Source of the DNA: Tubulanus polymorphus | Lineage: Eukaryota; Nemertea; Palaeonemertea; Tubulaniformes; Tubulanidae | Assembly (NCBI RefSeq): GCF_964204645.1 | Contig: NC_134036.1 | Location: 6,213,600-6,277,599, forward strand | Length of the DNA stretch: 64,000 bases | Direction of reading: 5' to 3' | In this document: positions 59,301 to 64,000 of the stretch, in pieces | How positions within the stretch are numbered: the stretch's first letter is position 1 | Layout of the letters: each line of letters begins with the position of its first letter | Made by a program: the position numbers and the translations under genes | Notes under the pieces: model-generated | Told to the model about the DNA's origin: nothing | Seen by the model: the letters and a program-made list of their open reading frames with translations, nothing else | Database searches by the model: none

Positions 59301-62300
59301 GTCGTTATTTGTTGAATTTATCGTCCTCAGTGTTTTATTTTTGAAATGATTTCTTTCCGTTTCGCAAATGAAACTCGTGTGAGTCTCTTCGATTCCGCCG
59401 GGGAATCGAACCCAGTTCGCTGATCCTCGTGGATTATTCAGTATCATCGCTGCACACGGCATATTGACGTCATTTATCGGTTGTTTTCTAAGAGGAGATA
59501 TCAATCCTTGGATAACTTCTGGTATCGTGTCGTTATTTGTAGGTTTATACCACTCTGTGTAGCTCAATGGTTTCCCGTCAGACCACGTGTAATAACTAGA
59601 TCTAGCCTGGAAATTTAAGTGGCATATATATTATTATATGTACATCATATATATCATTACATGTAATCTGTTGCCATTAGTAGTTTTTAACGAGCTCATC
59701 TAAAAATCTACCTGCAGTTTTAATCCAACCATCATAACGAGCGCTTTCAGCGAGTATGCTTTACGAAGAAGTTCCGTGGCAAATAATGTCTTAATAGAAA
59801 TCATTTCCTGTTGTGAGTTGATACTGAGTAGATGTCCCGCGTACTTCTGTCTACAATACAATTCAGCATTCTCCCAATTCAGACGTTTATCTCTGATGTA
59901 TTTCACGCATGAAATTCCCGAATCTAGAAATCCTGATTTACAGACATTTTCAAACTGTTTTATCGGTAACGACTGTTCTAATATGTATTGTATTTGAAAT
60001 ATCGGGATCTGACCTTTTACCTCAATTTGCAAATCCGCATAAGTAAGACTATAAAATACAAGACCCGGTATCGCGTTATTGTCACATATTTTACTTTGGT
60101 GCTCCTGCGATTGGCCGGGGCCTGCGGTGATGAAACGTTTGACAACTATAGGGTCAAAGCTATGCCCTTCTCTCTTCGCACACGGTATCTTTGCGATAGA
60201 TTTTATTATGCATCTAAAGTATAACATTTTATATCTCCTTCGAATACGTATTTCATATGACAGTAGTTCATTGGTTCTATCCGCAAATCCTGGGTACATT
60301 GGTGACTGAATCATTCCACACGTTACCACGACGTTACTTTGTCGTTCCCTTATTTTCAACAACCGTTGACATTTACTCCGTAGTTCAACTAGCAATGGAA
60401 AGGTAATGAATGCTTGATCATAAGATACACGAACAGTGTTTAACACAAGACCGCTATTAAGGAACTGGCTTCTCAACCGCGTGTGACAGTGTCTGTATGG
60501 ATAGTGATCCTGAAAACATCGGTCAACTTGATATTCATGCTCCGATAATATGTTAATGTATCTTAGAGGAAGGCGTCGGATTTCGGGTGTAATCACGAGA
60601 CAGTGTGACGTCATATTGATCTGACGTTCTCCTTCCTTTAAAACATACCCGTCACAGTCGGTAGGACGAAATCTGAGGTGTGAATGATCATCGACTGTTA
60701 ACTTACCCTCCCAGCTATAAGCGTATCCTACTACGGTAACCGATCCACCTGATGTAATCAGACTGACGACTGATCGACTAAAATCATTACCGGGACAATA
60801 CGGACCGTATCGTCTAGCCGTGAAATTACCACCGTCGAATATGTAAAATCCAGCTCGCTCGCAGTTCTGTGATAAAACTGTTAGTTCCATATTCTCTTCA
60901 TAGATCTCAGTTTTCCATTTAAACTCGTATCTAGTGACGCGATATCCAATTGAGTTCTTCCATGCAGTTGGGAACAGTGATGTTGTTCCAATGGACCATA
61001 TTTTGTTTACAAATTCCTGACATGAATAAATCAATATGAAACTTTTATTTGTTGATTATCATATTTAGATACAAATTAACCTCACATGTGTACTCACCCG
61101 AATATTCTCAACGTATAAATCTTTAATCGAAAAAGATTTGATTTTGTAATTTATTTCAAACCTCACATCGTCGTTAAGTGTTTCTTTCAAAACGCACAGT
61201 ACGACGAGGAATCCGTCAGATTTAACACTCAGTGATTGCAGGTAGTTGTAACCGAGTAAAATATCAGTTCCTACAACGCGTAACCCTTCTAGTTTATATA
61301 CACCGATGACGTCACCGGATGCGATGAGATTATGTGTCCAGTTGAAGACTACGTACTGTAACACCTGCACTGTGATAGACCAGCAGTGTAAGTGTTTTGA
61401 TCGAGTTATTACGTGTAAACTGTTGTCATCGGGAATGAGCACTCCCGACTCATCATTAGAGATCTGAATCAACGGATTAGAGACGTTCCAATCAGATATT
61501 TTATAAAGTTGAACGACAAGCTGTGATTTGATTAAAATTTTATAGGATACTAAAGTAGCTCTGTTCGTTCTAGTATAAAATGAGGATGGTGGATGTCCGG
61601 ATTGTTGGCGTATAAGACCTATCGGTTCACTACTGGAGTTCCATCCGTCGTGAATTTTAAATGGTGTCTTGACGTAATACCGTGATTTGAGATTGATGAG
61701 GGTTAGAGTCATTCCTAAACCGTCTGGCATTCCTATCCATTCAAGAAACATTGTACAAAAACGAATGAATAAATTTAATTTGTATCCCATTGGTGTTTTT
61801 AATTCATTAACGTTGAGAAATGAGTTTCCACAGTTGCCGCTGATTCTCAATCGGCTTCGTCCATAACGATACATGATATAAACCCGACTTCCTCGAGCAC
61901 CATCGATGCGGCTCCTAAACATCAACGAGATCGAATCTTTGCGGCGGATTTCATGTTTTCCGTTACTGCAGAATCTGATATCAGCCTCGTAGACGAGAAG
62001 GTAGTTATCACTACAGAATATTGACGGCTCGATGTCGTAGTAAAATTGGACGAGAAAAGTTCCCGGTAAAGAGCTGTTGATGAACCAACGACATTTAACA
62101 CCGCGCGTTAACGTAGGGTAATTCGGTGAAACGATATAACCGGACGTAGAATCTAGCGGGTACCACGTGTTGTTACAAGACGAATTTACCGTCACAGACG
62201 ATTCCTCGATAGAGTCTGCGCGATCAGCGCGCGCGATGCGAACTTGACAGACGATCAGCGACGCTATAAACAGCGCTCTCAGCCGCTGCTCCATACCGAA

Positions 62301-62306
62301 CAACAT
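56376..62306 (-). CDS. Receptor E: CUB / C-type lectin / LDLa / LRR / 7TM chimeric GPCR
   Basis: Coding exons 61098-62306, 59712-61016 and 56376-59606 (introns 81 and 105 bp, phase 0; donors ATTCGG|GTGAGT and CTGCAG|GTAGAT, acceptors GTCAG|GAATTT and TTCCAG|GCTAGA) encode about 1,914 residues. Architecture and subfamily as B, with which it is very similar. Exon 2 is seven codons shorter than B's. LRR N-cap cysteines are complete, unlike B. The C-type lectin cysteine in the F-P-C position, conserved in B, C and D, is Gly here (TGC to GGC), which should leave a partner cysteine unpaired. 7TM marks (M-T-R-H, CWLP, NPLLY) intact. No stops or frameshifts, so likely functional. Confidence 0.92.
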
Positions 62307-62951
62307 CACTGCGATAGAATGAACGAAATTCGTGTAGTTTCACAAGATCGTTTATTGGTCGGATTACGATCCGATTTCATCCAATCAGAAAATTCGCTCC
62401 GTCGAGTCCAAAATGCTTCAAATATTTCAGCAAAAATGCGGTCGAACATGCCCATGAAAACGCAACAGGATAAATACGTTCTCGGTTTTCGCATTTATTT
62501 TAGTTTTGGTTTATTCACTCATTTCTTTATGTTCTATCCATACAATCATTAAACTCCATCCACTCAAAACTACCAAACCTTCACCGACCAGAAATATTCT
62601 ACTCCTTATTTCTGATACAATATACAAATGATTTTGATTTCGTTCATGTGGATCGTAGACGATATTCCAAATTCGTATCGTCGAATGAAACAGATGGAAA
62701 AGGTGATCGAATATTTAGAAAGATGAAATTCTAGTCAATGTTGAAACTATAACTGCGTATATAGCAGCGTTTTACAAACCTCATTAACAGCGAAAGCGCT
62801 GTTGATTCTGATCTTGGGTAGAATGTTGAAATTGTCGAAAATCAATGGTAGCTAAAATCATACAAATCTCATTTTCTAATGAATATATGAATTTATTCTA
62901 GCAAACGTTTTCGAGTGTTACATTTTCCCCTCTTCGGGGATAGCGCAAGTA
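62307..62951. other. Spacer 2 upstream of receptor E
   Basis: No coding gene; nearly identical to 19304-19950 upstream of B. A plus-strand 102-codon frame over the start-codon region is identical in both and is only a mirror of the conserved DNA. Confidence 0.5.
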
Positions 62952-62953
62952 AT

Positions 62954-63382
62954 AAAGAAGTTTCCAGTTTCTAGGCGCCATATTGTGGCGGTCCCTCGAG
63001 GTCCCCATTGTTGCGATAATTGGCGCTCATTTTCAAAACATAAGTTTCGATTGAATATCACATAGTTCTGCAGTCCCTTGCTCGATTAACTTAATTTCTA
63101 TGCAGATATTTGTTGGTAATTCTTGGTTAAGATATGCGGTCCTTGGTTTCACATCGTCACTGTTCTCAATTGTTGCATTCAAAAATTCCAAGAATCGCCA
63201 GCAAATATCTGCATTTCATTTCCTTTAAAATGGTGTATAAATTAAGTTAATCGAGCAAGGGACTGCAGAACTATGTGATATTCAATCTAAACTTATGTTT
63301 TAAAAATGAGCGCAAATTATCGCAACAATGGGGACCTCGAGGGACCGCCACAAAATGGCGCCTAGAAACTGGAAACTTCTTT
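62954..63382. mobile_element. 429-bp MITE with long terminal inverted repeats
   Basis: Ends AAAGAAGTTTCCAGTTTCTA / TAGAAACTGGAAACTTCTTT. The two arms pair over about 160 bp (for example GGTCCCTCGAGGTCCCCATT against its complement), with about 100 bp of unpaired middle. No coding capacity. The empty site is seen at about 19950 upstream of B (AAGTAAT|TAGATTC). Flanks fit an AT dinucleotide duplication, though terminal bases make this ambiguous. Confidence 0.85.
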
Positions 63383-64000
63383 ATTAGATTCTCATATCAT
63401 ACTGGTATCGATTTGATTAATATCTAGAATATGAAAATCAAACTCAATCTCATTGAACACAAATCTCCGATATGAGGCCAATAGAAATTCGTAGAAAATA
63501 AAAAAAATATTTTGCGCATTTTGAATGCATGTGCGCATTTTGAATACATGAAACGAATTCGGACGAAATTTCACGAAATGTTGAGCAACGACTATATTTT
63601 CCACATTCATTGCGTAGGAATCTTCTTTCAACAAGTTGGATGTAGGTACACCAATCCTGAGTTGTATAATTTGAAAAGGACTGAATTAACGGTACATGAT
63701 CGATTTGCAATAAAAAAGAATAATATTCGGTCAAATTCAGATATCTGCATCAGGTATTTTCTAGAGAATTCCATGCCTTACCTTGTGATTGATTAAAACA
63801 CAAAAGAAAGTTTCTTTACTTTTAAAGATATCCCAAATATGAATATTTCGCTAAATTGAAAGCTACCTCGCAGATAAAGCTTAACTACATATATAGGTCA
63901 CGCGTATTTGAAATGTCATGCATATCTCAGCATTTTCTAGAATCGGATGTATGACTTAGATACTGAATAGATATTGCAGCAAGGCGCGTGGTGTTAAACG
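63383..64000. other. Spacer 2 upstream of E, right edge
   Basis: No gene. Includes the conserved first-exon donor (CACAAG|GTAAGG, exon from 63782 upward) and the first bases of the CCTCGAGG element at 63996, cut by the window edge. Confidence 0.45.
63782..63870 (-). promoter_or_regulatory. Putative non-coding first-exon donor of receptor E
   Basis: Same donor as upstream of A to D. With the MITE inserted the implied 5' intron would be about 1.47 kb. Confidence 0.35.

Noticed and set aside
1-64000. CRISPR arrays, rRNA genes, bacterial operons or prophage
   Set aside because: No direct-repeat/spacer pattern, rRNA-like sequence or prokaryotic gene packing; introns and metazoan receptor domains show an animal nuclear locus.

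Overview
This is eukaryotic nuclear DNA from an animal. It is AT-rich, with spliced genes, canonical GT-AG introns, AATAAA poly(A) signals, a LINE fragment, a MITE and tRNA-like repeats. The main genes encode very large chimeric receptors: signal peptide, CUB and CUB-like domains, C-type lectin-like domain(s), LDL-receptor class A repeats, LRRs and a rhodopsin-type 7TM domain. This resembles the LDLa-LRR-GPCR family typified by Lymnaea GRL101 and the vertebrate relaxin receptors. With neighbouring knottin genes, it suggests a lophotrochozoan, most likely a mollusc. The species cannot be read from the sequence.

All receptor genes lie on the minus strand in a head-to-tail array. From right to left (direction of transcription): E (56.4-62.3 kb, intact), X (45.6-46.0 kb, a 360-bp relic), D (34.8-40.9 kb, broken by a frameshift and a stop), C (24.6-30.6 kb, intact), B (13.3-19.3 kb, intact) and A (left edge, only the first coding exon). 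A further signal-peptide exon fragment lies at 1.6 kb. Each complete copy has three coding exons, two introns of 78-120 bp that are both phase 0, and about 1,914-1,939 residues. A, B and E form one subfamily, C and D another.

Every receptor is preceded by a related 5' flank ('spacer 2') carrying a conserved splice donor and a CCTCGAGG-centred element. A second spacer type ('spacer 1', 4.3-13.3 kb and again 46.9-56.4 kb) carries three small two-exon genes or gene remnants. These encode secreted peptides with the six-cysteine C-C-CC-C-C inhibitor-cystine-knot pattern. The block A-spacer 1-B is repeated about 43 kb to the right as X-spacer 1-E, so the window holds two nearly identical segmental copies with informative differences: a lost splice acceptor, a lost stop codon, an inverted palindrome core, and insertions present in one copy only.

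Functional reading (inference): the receptors look like cell-surface GPCRs with a fast-evolving, lectin/CUB-rich ectodomain and a conserved 7TM core, as expected for chemosensory, immune or peptide-hormone reception. The interleaved secreted knottins could be ligands, defence peptides or unrelated passengers; sequence alone cannot decide.
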